Shown here piece after piece: positions 15,864 through 25,809 of a stretch of DNA of 64,000 bases; within the stretch, counting starts at the first letter, position 1, and every line of letters begins with the position of its first letter. The position numbers and the translations under genes were made by a program. The stretch covers positions 2,046,001 to 2,110,000 of the forward strand of contig NZ_CP053896.1 in NCBI RefSeq assembly GCF_013255915.1, in the 5' to 3' direction. The notes beneath the pieces are model-generated. The model was not told where the DNA came from, ran no database searches, and worked only from the letters and a program-made list of their open reading frames with translations. This DNA is from Providencia rettgeri. Lineage in GTDB: Bacteria; Pseudomonadota; Gammaproteobacteria; Enterobacterales; Enterobacteriaceae.

Positions 15864-18194
15864 ATGAAAACTATAAATTCACTACGTTTGAAACGCCGAA
15901 CTCTGCTCAAAGGGCTTGGTGTTGTGGGGTTGGCGAGTATTGCTCCCTGTTCTTATACACAAGAAAACAGCAATCAACCCTTACCTAAGGTGCGACTAAA
16001 ATTGTCGGACTACAAAACATTTCGGTCAACTTGTGCAATGGAGTGTTTACATTGCAACCTAACTGCATATACCTATCAAGGTAAGCTGATGAAAATACAG
16101 GCGACTGAAGGGTTTAATGTCAAATGTTGCTTGCGAGGTATGAGCCGGACTAAATGGGTCTATCATGAGCAACGCATCAAAACCCCATTACTGCGAGTCG
16201 GCGAAAAAGGTAAAGCGGAATTCAAACCGATAAGCTGGGATGAAGCGCTGGATCTTATCGAAAAAAATATCAGAGAAACCATTGATAAATATGGTAATGA
16301 AGGGTTATTTATTTCCACGCATGCAGGGAATATGGACTCTATCAAGAATGATATGGGAAAAGCCTTTTTTGATTATTTAGGCGGAGCAACGAAACAGGCG
16401 GGTTCATTGTGTTGTTCAGCGGTAACAGCAGCGATGATCCCAATGCTAGGTTTAAGGTATGCAGATACCCGAGATACGATAGCCGACAGCCGCTATATCT
16501 TATGTTGGGGAAATAATCCTGCTGTTACCATGCAAGCCTATTTTAAAAATTATAACCAAGCGAGAAGAAATGGTGCTCGACTAGTGGTTATTGACCCGCG
16601 CTATAGTGAAACCGCTGCAAAAGCAGACGAGTGGATCCCGATTATTCCAGGGACGGATACGGCTTTGGCATTGGGAATGATCAAAATCATTATTGAAGAA
16701 AACCGAATAGACGAAAACTTCCTTAGAACACATACAGGCGCTGTTTATTTAGTTGACGCCAATCAGAAACAAGTTAGGCAAAATAATGACGATAAGGACA
16801 GTTATTTAGTTTTCGACATATTAAGCAAAAAATTAGTTCGTCATGATTCATCGGGTATTAAACCGGCACTATTCCAACAGGAGCTTCCTGAAGATTTGGG
16901 GTATACCACGGTTTTTGAGCAAATTTATCAACAAGCCAAAGCATGGGATGTTGCTCGAGTCAGTGAAGAAACCGATGTTCCAGCGGAAACTATCGTACGT
17001 CTTGCTCGGGATTACTCATCAATAACACCTTCAATGATTGTGCAAAATATGTCAGGAGCACAGCGAACTGAGCACGGTGCTTATGTTGCAGGAAGTCAAT
17101 TCTACCTTGCATTACTCACTGGCAATATCGGTAAACGAGGGGCGGGGGTTTGTGATGCCGGTGGAGCTCGGCAAATGGCTAACTTTAGTCCAATCGTTCC
17201 TCCTGCTCCGAATGTGAAAAATATTCCACCTATTCCGGTGGCGAAAGTTGGTGATTTTATCGTCAATAAAAAGCCGCATCCGATTAATTTTTGGTGGATT
17301 ATGACAATGGGGGTTATGACCCAATTACCGAATACTAACAAGGTTAGGGAGGCTCTGAAGAAAGTTCCATTTGTAGTGGTGGCTGATAATCTCATGAGCT
17401 CAACAGCGTTATATGCAGATTTAGTCCTACCTGTTACAACGATTTTTGAAGATACAAGTTTGATGGCGGGGGTACGTAGCCAATATGTTCAATTAATGGA
17501 ACAAGCCGTTGAACCTGTTGGTGAAGCAAAACCCGATTATTGGATTTTCGCCCGGTTAGCAGAGCGTTTCGGCTTTGGAGATGTATTCAATAAGCCAATA
17601 GAACACTACATTGATGCCTGTTTAGTCGGTTCAGGCATCACTCGTCAAATGTTAGAAAAAGGCCCAGTACGTCCCGTAGAAGGAGACTGGATTCCTTTCA
17701 AAGACGGTATTTTTAGAACATCGACTAAAAAAGCGCACTTGTTTGTTGAAGATTGGCAAAAGAAAAATTTCTCACCTGTCGTCGCTTACTACCAAGTGAC
17801 CGAGTCTGTTAAAGGTTCACCTGAATTAGCCAAAAAGTATCCATTAATGGCGGTTCAGCGCAAGTTAGCGCGTAGTGTGCATTCAAGTCATGGAATGAAT
17901 GAATGGATTCTGGAAGTACAACGAAATCAGCCGAATGTTTTAATTCACCCAGAAGATGCTAAATCTAGAGGTATTCAGAATGGGGAATGGGCAATCACCT
18001 TTAATGACCGAGGAGAACACAGAGCCATTGCTGTTGTGACAACGCATATTAAAAAAGGCGTGATTTCACTAGATAACGGCTGGTGGGAGCAGCAGGGGGG
18101 AAGCAGCAGTCATGTCACGAATGACCAAGTTGAACATTTGGGAACAGGGCACTGCTGTAATAGTACGTTAGTTGATGTCAGAAGGGAGGCGTAA
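15864..18194 (+). CDS. Tat-exported molybdopterin oxidoreductase, catalytic subunit (DmsA-like, atypical)
   Basis: This is the catalytic subunit of a periplasmic Mo-bisPGD reductase of the DMSO reductase superfamily. The start at 15864 follows a GAGG sequence and gives a Tat signal, KRRTLLKGLG (Arg 11-12). The [4Fe-4S] motif is C57-x3-C61-x2-C64 ... C88 or C89, one residue shorter than the Cx3Cx3C of DmsA. Where DmsA has its Ser molybdenum ligand (GTYS), this protein has GSLC (Cys183), as in thiosulfate/polysulfide reductases and NapA. PISWDEAL, ILCWGNNPA, VVIDPRYSETA and PGTDTALALGM are normal family motifs. It is followed at once by DmsB- and DmsC-like genes. DMSO should not be assumed as substrate; a sulfur or other oxyanion is equally possible. 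Confidence 0.82.
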   Translation: MKTINSLRLKRRTLLKGLGVVGLASIAPCSYTQENSNQPLPKVRLKLSDYKTFRSTCAMECLHCNLTAYTYQGKLMKIQATEGFNVKCCLRGMSRTKWVYHEQRIKTPLLRVGEKGKAEFKPISWDEALDLIEKNIRETIDKYGNEGLFISTHAGNMDSIKNDMGKAFFDYLGGATKQAGSLCCSAVTAAMIPMLGLRYADTRDTIADSRYILCWGNNPAVTMQAYFKNYNQARRNGARLVVIDPRYSETAAKADEWIPIIPGTDTALALGMIKIIIEENRIDENFLRTHTGAVYLVDANQKQVRQNNDDKDSYLVFDILSKKLVRHDSSGIKPALFQQELPEDLGYTTVFEQIYQQAKAWDVARVSEETDVPAETIVRLARDYSSITPSMIVQNMSGAQRTEHGAYVAGSQFYLALLTGNIGKRGAGVCDAGGARQMANFSPIVPPAPNVKNIPPIPVAKVGDFIVNKKPHPINFWWIMTMGVMTQLPNTNKVREALKKVPFVVVADNLMSSTALYADLVLPVTTIFEDTSLMAGVRSQYVQLMEQAVEPVGEAKPDYWIFARLAERFGFGDVFNKPIEHYIDACLVGSGITRQMLEKGPVRPVEGDWIPFKDGIFRTSTKKAHLFVEDWQKKNFSPVVAYYQVTESVKGSPELAKKYPLMAVQRKLARSVHSSHGMNEWILEVQRNQPNVLIHPEDAKSRGIQNGEWAITFNDRGEHRAIAVVTTHIKKGVISLDNGWWEQQGGSSSHVTNDQVEHLGTGHCCNSTLVDVRREA

Positions 18195-18196
18195 TC

Positions 18197-18745
18197 ATGG
18201 TTAAGCAATATGGTTTTTTGATAAATACAAAAGATTGCTATGGTTGCCGTACTTGTTCAATGGCCTGTAAATCCGAAAATGTCACCCCACCAGGGGTTTT
18301 GTGGCGTCGAGTTCGCGAATTTAATGATGACTCACCGAATGCCCAAGCATTTATTACGATGTCTTGTAATCATTGTGATGATCCTCAATGTTTGAAAGTC
18401 TGCCCTGCTGACACCTATACCAAACGGGCGGATGGCATAGTCGTTCAAGACCATGAAAAATGTATCGGTTGCCAGATGTGTATCATGGCTTGCCCATATC
18501 ATGCTCCTGTTTTTGATCCTGCTGAAGGGAAAACGAGCAAGTGTAATATGTGCGCAGAACGGTTAGATGAAGGGCTACTACCAAGGTGTGTGGAGTCTTG
18601 CCCGACGGGCGCTATTGAGTTTGGTGATATTACCGAGCTACGTAAAAAGCACACGACAAATTGGGCGGTACTGGAGCAGCGCTATAATATGCCCGATCAC
18701 ACAATTAGTAATCCAAATATTGTGATTATTGGGATGGAGGACTAA
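18197..18745 (+). CDS. Four-cluster ferredoxin-type electron transfer subunit (DmsB-like)
   Basis: This is the electron-transfer subunit linking the membrane anchor to the molybdoenzyme. The 182-residue protein carries four [4Fe-4S] sets: CYGCRTCSMAC, CNHCDDPQCLKVCP, CIGCQMCIMACP and CNMC..RCVESCP, sixteen Cys in all. This is the DmsB/YnfG/PhsB arrangement. It has no signal peptide, so it is presumably exported with the Tat-signal-bearing catalytic subunit. It starts two bases after the upstream stop with GGGAGG as ribosome binding site, and two bases separate it from the anchor gene, so the three genes are translationally linked. Confidence 0.88.
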   Translation: MVKQYGFLINTKDCYGCRTCSMACKSENVTPPGVLWRRVREFNDDSPNAQAFITMSCNHCDDPQCLKVCPADTYTKRADGIVVQDHEKCIGCQMCIMACPYHAPVFDPAEGKTSKCNMCAERLDEGLLPRCVESCPTGAIEFGDITELRKKHTTNWAVLEQRYNMPDHTISNPNIVIIGMED

Positions 18746-18747
18746 TC

Positions 18748-19563
18748 ATGGATATTAAACATATGGAACTCCCTCTGGTATTTTTTACAGTGATGAGCCA
18801 GTGGGGGATCGGGGCAGTTCTCGCATTAACTATTTACCAAATGAAAGCCAGTCAAGAGTCCCTATTATCAGGGCCTGTATTGCGTCGAGCAGTGCTATTG
18901 ATATGGTTGATTGAAGTTATTGGCTCATCGATGTCAATGGGGCATTTAGGTGTGCCTCTTGAAGCATACCGTTCCGTTTTGGGGTTAAGCCATTCATGGT
19001 TAAGCCGCGAGGCCGTGACATTTGTATTATTAAATGGCGTTGTCACGTTATGGGCTCTATCTTGCTGGTTGCAGCCCACAGTAAACATGCGCAACACGAT
19101 ATTAGGCTGGATAAGTGGGATTGGTGGATTAGCCGCTATACTTGTCACGGCACAAGTCTATTATCAAATGGTCGCTCACCCATTATGGCATACTCCGGCA
19201 ACACAAATCGCATTTATAGGCAGTGCAATTGTCCTTGGTTTTAGTCTAGTGGCCTTATTTGTTATTGGGCAAGGAAAGCCATTACCATCGTCAATTAAAG
19301 TCGGTGTGCTTATAGGTGTTGCATTGGTATTATTAGCGCAAATCATTCGCCTGCAATTACCTGCAAGCCAAGGTGGAAGCTATTTGCTGTGGTGGCAAGT
19401 TGTGATGAGTATGCTATTGCCTTGCATTGTGGCGATGAAAGAATATAAGAAACCGCCATCGGCGATTTTAATTGCCTTAGTGATATTAGCCATATTTAGC
19501 GGTGAATTAGCGGGTCGAGCCTTGTTTTATGGAGCGGTTATGATCCAAGCTCCTTGGTTCTAA
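18748..19563 (+). CDS. Membrane anchor subunit of reductase (DmsC-like)
   Basis: This is an integral membrane subunit that oxidises menaquinol and anchors the reductase. The 271-residue protein begins MDIKHMELPLVFFTVMSQWGIG. It has eight hydrophobic segments and the DmsC-type features SMGHLGVPLEAYRSVLGLSHSWLSREA near helices 2-3 and SGELAGRALFYG near the C-terminus. A strong GGAGG precedes the start. It is shorter than E. coli DmsC (287). An ERIC-like repeat, not a clear terminator, follows directly. Confidence 0.82.
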   Translation: MDIKHMELPLVFFTVMSQWGIGAVLALTIYQMKASQESLLSGPVLRRAVLLIWLIEVIGSSMSMGHLGVPLEAYRSVLGLSHSWLSREAVTFVLLNGVVTLWALSCWLQPTVNMRNTILGWISGIGGLAAILVTAQVYYQMVAHPLWHTPATQIAFIGSAIVLGFSLVALFVIGQGKPLPSSIKVGVLIGVALVLLAQIIRLQLPASQGGSYLLWWQVVMSMLLPCIVAMKEYKKPPSAILIALVILAIFSGELAGRALFYGAVMIQAPWF

Positions 19564-19564
19564 A

Positions 19565-19692
19565 AATCCTCGTCATATTTCGGCCTGTCGCGTTGTTGGC
19601 TTCACACACTCGCCCTAGTCACATACTTATGTATGCTCCTAGGGCCTCGTTTAGCTTGCCGCCTAGCGACAGACCGAACTATTTAGAGGATT
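19565..19692. repeat. ERIC-like palindromic repeat, copy B
   Basis: This is a 128-bp imperfect palindrome. AATCCTC..TTCGGCCTGTCGC pairs with GCGACAGACCGAAC..GAGGATT; CCCTAG and CTAGGG flank the centre. The core GTCACATACTTATGTATGCTCC is identical to copy A. The length matches the 127 bp of classic ERIC. It is in the untranslated region right after the anchor gene stop codon. Confidence 0.78.
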
Positions 19693-19783
19693 ATGTAGGT
19701 TTTTTTGTCGATATCAGAATTCGGCCTGTAGTGTTGTGTATGGGTTCTAGTTATATGCTTGGGGGTACGTTTAGCTAATGTGC

Positions 19784-20074
19784 TTATTCAAAAGCACCAT
19801 TCATCAGTTTGATAATAGGGTCCGAACGCTTATAGCTGTTGATTAGAGGAACTAGGCGTTTGAAATGTTCGCTGGCACAGTGAATATCGAGCGCTTCTTG
19901 ATTCGGCCACTCCTCGATAAAAATAAAGTGCCCAGGATCTTTTTGGTCAACGTAAAGGTCATAACTGATACACAATGGTTCTTGTTTAGTTGCAGCGACC
20001 AATTCACGGTATAGCGGCATAACAATCTCAATCGCTTCGCTTTGAATAAAATCTTCCGCAATGACTTTTAACAT
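19784..20074 (-). CDS. Antibiotic biosynthesis monooxygenase (ABM) fold protein
   Basis: This is a 96-residue single-domain ferredoxin-like protein of the ABM family, to which the quinol monooxygenase YgiN belongs. Supporting features are MLKVIAEDFIQSE, the YDLYVDQKDPGHFIFIEEWPNQEALDIHCAS core and the strand-helix pattern. AAGGGA eight bases upstream supports the start. It is monocistronic, lying between the molybdoenzyme operon and rne, both of which end toward it. A role in quinone or small aromatic turnover is family knowledge; the true substrate is unknown. Confidence 0.75.
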   Translation of the reverse strand: MLKVIAEDFIQSEAIEIVMPLYRELVAATKQEPLCISYDLYVDQKDPGHFIFIEEWPNQEALDIHCASEHFKRLVPLINSYKRSDPIIKLMNGAFE

Positions 20075-20218
20075 ATATTTCCCTTTTCTTTATAAAATAA
20101 CTGTGTATAAACACAGCAATACAAACACAAATTCGTTGAGAGCTCAATGTAAAAAACTGGCGAGATGATGAGTTTTTTTTAATTAAAAAATTTATTATTC
20201 ATGAAATGTATTGTAATA

Positions 20219-20253
20219 AAAAAGCCCTGATAGTTTCCTATCAAGGCTTTTAT
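20219..20253 (-). terminator. Rho-independent terminator after rne
   Basis: On minus, AAAAGCC.TGATAG and CTATCA.GGCTTTTTT form a long stem with a four-base loop and a T run. The plus strand also carries a T-rich side. Confidence 0.8.
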
Positions 20254-20272
20254 ATTTACAGCTAGCGAGTTG

Positions 20273-23200
20273 TTAGAAATCAGCAGGTTTTGCCATTTCA
20301 GAGGTTGCGACGTTTGAAGCAACGTGGCCACCTGCGCCGCCTTTACCTTCAAAGGTTGAGGCTTCACGCTGGAATTCTGTTATCTCAAATGGTGCAGCAG
20401 CACTTGCAGGTGCGGGCGCTTTTGTCATTGGAGAATAAGCATGACGTTTATGTAAGCTGACCGCTGGGCTGCTTACTACCGTTGCTGGTTCAGCTACGGC
20501 AACAGGTTCGATAACTTCCTCGACACTGACTACCTCGGCTGATGCCGTGACAGAAACTTGAGGAAGTTGTATTTCTTCAACGACTTCATTGACAATAACA
20601 GGCGTTGTTTGTTCGTCCGCAATAGAAACGCTTTCAACTACTTCTGTTTGAGCTATTTCAACCTGTGGCTCAATAACTTCAGCCACTATTTCTACAGTCT
20701 CTTTTACAGCTTCGACGGTTTCAATTTCTTGCGAAACATCAGTTTTCTCTTCGACAACAACTGGAGTTGGTTCGACAATGCGTTCAACAACTGTTGCTTC
20801 GTTAACTAATGGGGTTTCTTCTACATTAACCGTTTCTGTAGTGGTGTCTTGTACCTCGTGTTTAACCTCTTCAGCCACGACTGGAGAGACAATTACGTGG
20901 CTTTGTGACGCGGTAACATTTGAGGTTTCAGCGACAGAAGCTTCATTAACACTTTGTTGTTCAAGCATTTCCTCATTGGTGATGATTGCCATGCTTTCTT
21001 GTTGAGGCTGAGCAATCGGGTAATGAATAAATACTTTGCCAGACGCAAGCTCTGGTGAGGCAACGGCAGCGATTAATGGCATTGGTGATTTAGTCAAATG
21101 GCGCTCATCACGGTAGCGACGACGACGTTGACCACTGACACGCAAGTGACGAGGTGAACGACGAGAACGACGTGGAATGATGGTGTCTTGTTTTTCTTCA
21201 CCATCAACTTGAGCCACGGCTTCTTGACGCTCTTCAGTTTGTACTACACCTTCAGTTTGGTTCACAGATACCGTTGGTGCAGGTAATGCTGCAACTGGCT
21301 CAGTGGTTACTTCAGGTGCCGTTTCAACAGGAGTAATGATTTGTTCGCTATCAGTAACACGGATTTTTTGTGCTAATTGGCGACGTTGACGACGTGGGGC
21401 AACCGGACGTTGTTCTTCTTCCTTTTCCACCGCATCTTCGACATGACTTTGCTGAGCATCTTGTTGAGTTTTGGCCACTTGCTGTTGACGTTTTTCGTCT
21501 TGGCGACGACGACGCTCAGCACGTTGTTCGCGACGTTGCTGCTGGTTGTCACGATTGTTAGACTCAGTTGCTTGCTCATCTTGCTGGCTCGTATTTTTAT
21601 TATTACGGCCTTTATTACGAGTGTTCGCATCATCCGATGACGTATTACGGTTATTGCGATTATCACGTGTTTCATTTTCATCGCGATCACGACGATTATT
21701 ATTACGGCGATTATTATTGCGACGATCATTGTTACGGCGGCGGTCATTATTATTGCGGTTTTTCGGCGCTGGTTTCTCAACCACTTTTTCTTCTTCACCA
21801 AATAGGTTCTTGAAGAAAGCCGCAATTTTGCTGAACAAACCTAGGGATGCAGGTTCAGTTGCCACTGATTTTACTGGTGCTTTTGTTGCAGTTTCTTTTG
21901 GCTTCACTGTAGACATGTCTACAGGCTCTTGCAGTGCAAAAGCTGAAATTGCAGGTTGCTCAGGGATTTTACGCTCAGCGGTAGTCTCGTCACTTTGTGT
22001 CAAAGTGACGGTTTCGTGATATTGAGCTAAGTTATAGCTTAAAGTATTTACCTCTTCACCTTTACGAATGCGGATCACATGGAAGTGAGGCGTTTGCATT
22101 TGGTCATTAGGGACAATCACAACGCGAACATGGCTTTGGCGTTGTTCGATATCACTAACGGCTTTACGCTTTTCATTCAATAGGTAAGATGCAATTTGTA
22201 CAGGAACAATGGCATGCACTTCGTGAGTATTTTCTTTCAGTGCCTCTTCTTCGATAAGGCGAAGAACAGACAGGGAAAGTGATTCGTTATCACGAATGGT
22301 TCCTGTTCCTGAACAGCGAGGGCACACGTGATGGCTGGATTCACCTAACGATGGGCTCAAGCGCTGACGTGACATTTCTAATAAACCAAAACGAGAGATG
22401 CGTGCAATTTGAATGCGAGCACGGTCTTGGCGTACAGCTTCACGTAAGCGGTTTTCTACTTCACGTTGATGCCTAACTGGCGTCATATCGATAAAATCGA
22501 TAACAATCAAACCACCTAGGTCACGTAGACGTAATTGACGTGCAATTTCATCAGCCGCTTCTAAGTTAGTATTGAACGCAGTTTCTTCGATATCGCCACC
22601 ACGTGTTGAACGTGAAGAGTTGATATCGATAGCGGTCAGAGCTTCAGTGGTATCAATAACTAATGCACCACCTGATGGCAAACGAACTTCGCGTTGGAAC
22701 GCAGATTCGATTTGTGATTCAATTTGGTAGTGGCTAAAAAGTGGAACATCGCCACTGTAGTGTTTGATTTTGCTTGCAAAATCACCACGGCCGATAGCTT
22801 CGATATGGTTGCGTGCCATTTCGACAACTTTCGGGTTATCTATTAGGATCTCACCGATATCTGGGCGTAGATAATCGCGGAATGCACGAACAATAACGTT
22901 ACTTTCTTGGTGGATCAAGAAAGGTGCAGGGCGGTTTTCAGCGGCTTTTTGAATCGCTTCCCAGTGACGTAAACGGTAGAGCAAATCTTGTTGCAGTGAT
23001 TCTGCAGATTTACCCACACCCGCGGTGCGAACGATTAAGCCCATGCCGTCTGGAATTTGTAAAGAGGACAGCGCTTCTTTTAGCTCAGTGCGGTCTTCGC
23101 CTTCGATACGACGTGAAATGCCCCCCGCACGTGGGTTATTTGGCATTAAAACGAGGTAACTTCCTGCCAAGCTAATGAAGGTGGTTAATGCGGCACCTTT

Positions 23201-23533
23201 ATTGCCACGCTCTTCTTTATCCACTTGAACGATAACTTCTTGGCCTTCTTTTAACACATCTTTAATGTTAGGACGGCCTTGGGAGTGATAGTTGCTTGGG
23301 AAGTATTCACGAGCGATTTCTTTGATAGGAAGGAAACCGTGTCTTTCAGCGCCATAGTCAACAAAAGCAGCTTCAAGACTAGGTTCGATACGAGTGATTT
23401 TACCTTTGTAAATATTGGCCTTTTTTTGCTCATGACCGGGACTTTCAATATCCAAATCATAGAGGCGTTGCCCGTCAACAAGGGCAACACGCAACTCTTC
23501 CTGTTGAGTTGCGTTTATTAGCATTCTTTTCAT
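20273..23533 (-). CDS. rne: Ribonuclease E
   Basis: This is the essential endoribonuclease and scaffold of the RNA degradosome at the inner membrane. The 1086-residue protein (E. coli 1061) starts [22 protein letters not shown]. It carries the S1 domain ([21 protein letters not shown]), the catalytic DNase-I-like region ([14 protein letters not shown] and [11 protein letters not shown], which contain the two Mg-binding Asp) and the Zn-link CPRCSGTG near residues 404-411. Past residue 530 it is disordered: an amphipathic membrane-targeting helix [19 protein letters not shown], an Arg/Asn repeat ([19 protein letters not shown]), a second Arg-rich box, long Val/Glu/Thr-rich sequence, and the C-terminal PNPase-binding-type GGAGGH. 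It is divergent from rluC, with a long 5' leader in which rne autoregulation would take place. Confidence 0.95.
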   Translation of the reverse strand: MKRMLINATQQEELRVALVDGQRLYDLDIESPGHEQKKANIYKGKITRIEPSLEAAFVDYGAERHGFLPIKEIAREYFPSNYHSQGRPNIKDVLKEGQEVIVQVDKEERGNKGAALTTFISLAGSYLVLMPNNPRAGGISRRIEGEDRTELKEALSSLQIPDGMGLIVRTAGVGKSAESLQQDLLYRLRHWEAIQKAAENRPAPFLIHQESNVIVRAFRDYLRPDIGEILIDNPKVVEMARNHIEAIGRGDFASKIKHYSGDVPLFSHYQIESQIESAFQREVRLPSGGALVIDTTEALTAIDINSSRSTRGGDIEETAFNTNLEAADEIARQLRLRDLGGLIVIDFIDMTPVRHQREVENRLREAVRQDRARIQIARISRFGLLEMSRQRLSPSLGESSHHVCPRCSGTGTIRDNESLSLSVLRLIEEEALKENTHEVHAIVPVQIASYLLNEKRKAVSDIEQRQSHVRVVIVPNDQMQTPHFHVIRIRKGEEVNTLSYNLAQYHETVTLTQSDETTAERKIPEQPAISAFALQEPVDMSTVKPKETATKAPVKSVATEPASLGLFSKIAAFFKNLFGEEEKVVEKPAPKNRNNNDRRRNNDRRNNNRRNNNRRDRDENETRDNRNNRNTSSDDANTRNKGRNNKNTSQQDEQATESNNRDNQQQRREQRAERRRRQDEKRQQQVAKTQQDAQQSHVEDAVEKEEEQRPVAPRRQRRQLAQKIRVTDSEQIITPVETAPEVTTEPVAALPAPTVSVNQTEGVVQTEERQEAVAQVDGEEKQDTIIPRRSRRSPRHLRVSGQRRRRYRDERHLTKSPMPLIAAVASPELASGKVFIHYPIAQPQQESMAIITNEEMLEQQSVNEASVAETSNVTASQSHVIVSPVVAEEVKHEVQDTTTETVNVEETPLVNEATVVERIVEPTPVVVEEKTDVSQEIETVEAVKETVEIVAEVIEPQVEIAQTEVVESVSIADEQTTPVIVNEVVEEIQLPQVSVTASAEVVSVEEVIEPVAVAEPATVVSSPAVSLHKRHAYSPMTKAPAPASAAAPFEITEFQREASTFEGKGGAGGHVASNVATSEMAKPADF

Positions 23534-24064
23534 GTTATTACTTACTCATTATTTTCTTTTAAATAAAGAGCAGCGAAAGAAAGAGCTACTGTAAACCGAT
23601 GGCCTCGTGATTTTTACAAAACCGTCTGCCTCGCGGCAGTCGTTCGTATAGAGACGCGCAGTATTCGGTGAACCTGATTTTTAGATTAAAAATTCAGCGT
23701 TCTTAATCAGGATGCCGTAAGTTATTAAAGAAAACGGAAGTTCCTAACCCAATAAGCCAAAATTCGTTGCTCGCTAATTTATTTGATGTTGCTAAATGTC
23801 TTACGCCATTGCTGCACTGTTACGCCATCAAATAAGAAATCCTATAAAACGTTAACTTTCGTTTTTTAAACATCTTAGCAACTTCATATTATTCCATTGC
23901 CATAGGCATTATAGCAAGTCGATACGGAAGTTATATGGAAATTTTATTTAGAAATAGGATAAATCATGCAGAAAATAACCAAATTAAAAAAAAAGATAAA
24001 AAATTTTGTGGAGTCGGTATGATAGGGAAAGCGAATAAGAGCATATTTTAATCAATTAGAGTTA
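23534..24064. other. rne leader and rne-rluC divergent promoter region
   Basis: The region has no gene. The minus strand presumably carries the long rne 5' untranslated region, the site of RNase E autoregulation in E. coli. A clear hairpin CTGCC-GCGA-GGCAG (minus strand of 23626-23639) with a GNRA loop lies about 100 bases upstream of the rne start codon, flanked by ACGGTTTT and ATCGGT sequences that could extend the fold. The half near rluC is AT-rich and should hold both promoters. I did not fold it computationally. Confidence 0.5.
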
Positions 24065-25036
24065 ATGCATTCCCGAATGAATACACAAAATCAAGTTCAA
24101 TTTATTGACATCAGCGATGACGAAGCTGGGCAGCGTATCGATAACTTTTTGCTCACTAAACTTAAAGGTGTACCAAAGAGTATGATTTATCGCATTATCC
24201 GCAAAGGGGAAGTGCGTGTTAACAAGGGGCGGATAAAGCCTGAGTATAAATTAGTCGAAGGGGACCAAGTCCGCGTTCCTCCCGTTAGGCTTGCTGAGCG
24301 TGAAACTGCAACGGTTTCGGCTAAACTGGATAAGGTCGCTGCATTAGCGAATTGCATTTTATTTGAAGATGACGTTCTCTTAGTGCTGAATAAACCATCT
24401 GGTACTGCTGTTCATGGTGGAAGTGGTTTAAGCTTTGGCGTTATCGAAGGCTTGAGGGCTTTGCGACCCGAAGCGCGTTTCCTTGAATTAGTCCATCGCT
24501 TGGATAGAGACACTTCTGGGATTTTGTTAGTGGCAAAAAAACGTTCTGCACTTCGCGCACTACATGAACAATTGCGTTTAAAACAAATGCAAAAAGATTA
24601 TTTAGCACTCGTAAGAGGTAATTGGCAGTCCCACATGAAAGTTGTTCAAGCTCCTTTACTGAAAAATATTCTACAAAGTGGTGAACGTGTCGTGAAAGTG
24701 AGCAGTGAAGGAAAACCCTCGGAGACACGGTTTAAAGTTGAAGAACGTTTTGAAAATGCAACCTTAGTGAAAGCAAGCCCGGTTACGGGCCGTACGCATC
24801 AGATTCGTGTGCATACTCTCTATGCAGGGCATCCTATTGCATTTGATGACCGTTATGGTGACAAGCAATTTGATAGCCAACTGGCCGGAACAGGTTTAAA
24901 CCGCTTATTTTTGCATGCGAGCGCACTGAAATTTACACACCCTAAAACGGGAGATGAGATGCGTTTGCAAGCTCCATTAGATAACCAATTGAATCACTGC
25001 CTAAAAATATTACGTAGTCGTAAAGCAGAAAAGTAG
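24065..25036 (+). CDS. rluC: 23S rRNA pseudouridine synthase RluC
   Basis: This enzyme converts uridines 955, 2504 and 2580 (E. coli numbering) of 23S rRNA to pseudouridine. The protein has an N-terminal S4 RNA-binding domain (GQRIDNFLLTKLKGVPKSMIYRIIRKGEVRVN) and the RluA-type catalytic domain with the active Asp in HRLDRDTSG, then GRTHQIRVH and AFDDRYGD. From the ATG at 24065 it is 323 residues (E. coli 319). An in-frame ATG at 24077 is possible; neither start has a strong ribosome binding site. It is divergent from rne, the arrangement of E. coli, and convergent with yceF. Confidence 0.93.
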   Translation: MHSRMNTQNQVQFIDISDDEAGQRIDNFLLTKLKGVPKSMIYRIIRKGEVRVNKGRIKPEYKLVEGDQVRVPPVRLAERETATVSAKLDKVAALANCILFEDDVLLVLNKPSGTAVHGGSGLSFGVIEGLRALRPEARFLELVHRLDRDTSGILLVAKKRSALRALHEQLRLKQMQKDYLALVRGNWQSHMKVVQAPLLKNILQSGERVVKVSSEGKPSETRFKVEERFENATLVKASPVTGRTHQIRVHTLYAGHPIAFDDRYGDKQFDSQLAGTGLNRLFLHASALKFTHPKTGDEMRLQAPLDNQLNHCLKILRSRKAEK

Positions 25037-25045
25037 GTCATTTAA

Positions 25046-25074
25046 TTAACTGGCAGGTATTTCCTGCCAGTTAA
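25046..25074. terminator. Hairpin between rluC and yceF
   Basis: TTAACTGGCAG and CTGCCAGTTAA form a perfect 11-bp stem with a short loop between convergent genes. T runs are weak on both sides, so efficiency is uncertain. Confidence 0.6.
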
Positions 25075-25078
25075 ATGA

Positions 25079-25666
25079 TTAATTATCAAATAATGGACTA
25101 ACTTGGTGTTGGCGTAACATTTCAAGTAATAGAATAAGTGGAAGCCCCACTAACGTATTGGGGTCACGCCCTTCCAAACGTTCAAATAAGCTAATCCCTA
25201 ATCCCTCTGATTTAAAACTTCCAGCACATTGATAAGGCTCATCTTTAAGTAAGTAATTAGTTATTTCGGCGTCAGATAGTGATCTAAAATGAACGTGAAA
25301 CAATTCACACTCGACATTAAACTTACCTGTTTCAGTATCGAGTAAACATAGGCCAGTATAAAAAGTGACCTTATTGCCTGACGCAGATTTAAGCTGCTGA
25401 AAGGCATTATCAAAATTATGCGGTTTGCCCATAATTTTATTTCCAATTACACAGACTTGGTCAGAACCGATAACCAGGTGCTGAGGGTATTTAGCAAAGA
25501 GTGCGTTGGCCTTTTCATGAGATAAACGCATGACTAAAGCCTGAGCGGACTCATTCAATATGGGCGATTCATCAATATTGGGAGCCACTGCTAAAAAAGG
25601 CAATCCCAGTTTTTTTAGTAGGGCTTGCCGGTATGGTGAAGTTGACGCCAAAATAATCGATTTCAT
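25079..25666 (-). CDS. yceF: Maf-family 7-methyl-GTP pyrophosphatase YceF
   Basis: This is a nucleotide pyrophosphatase of the Maf/ITPase-like fold. E. coli YceF hydrolyses 7-methyl-GTP, preventing its incorporation. The 195-residue protein shows the family motifs: [12 protein letters not shown] at the N-terminus, DESP (the YceF signature, in place of the dTTP/UTP-type sequence), [12 protein letters not shown] and [13 protein letters not shown]. It lies antisense between rluC and yceD, as in E. coli. The yceD side supplies a short divergent intergenic region of about 140 bases. Confidence 0.9.
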   Translation of the reverse strand: MKSIILASTSPYRQALLKKLGLPFLAVAPNIDESPILNESAQALVMRLSHEKANALFAKYPQHLVIGSDQVCVIGNKIMGKPHNFDNAFQQLKSASGNKVTFYTGLCLLDTETGKFNVECELFHVHFRSLSDAEITNYLLKDEPYQCAGSFKSEGLGISLFERLEGRDPNTLVGLPLILLLEMLRQHQVSPLFDN

Positions 25667-25809
25667 GATTTTTCTCGAAACTCGTAGCCAAAAGGGTTAA
25701 CTCATTTTAAACTATAAAACGTAAAACCTACGGTTTTTTGGTGAAAAGGCGAGTTTACCCCGCCTTTTTCTTTGACTATAGCTCATTACAAAGTTAATAT
25801 GCGCGCCTT

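Noticed and set aside
20179-20367. 62-codon minus-strand frame at the 3' end of rne
   Set aside because: It overlaps rne in another frame and runs through the rne terminator.
21373-22019. Several long antisense frames opposite the rne low-complexity region
   Set aside because: Open frames come from the repetitive Arg/Asn and Glu/Val codons of rne; their proteins are low-complexity and without starts of quality.
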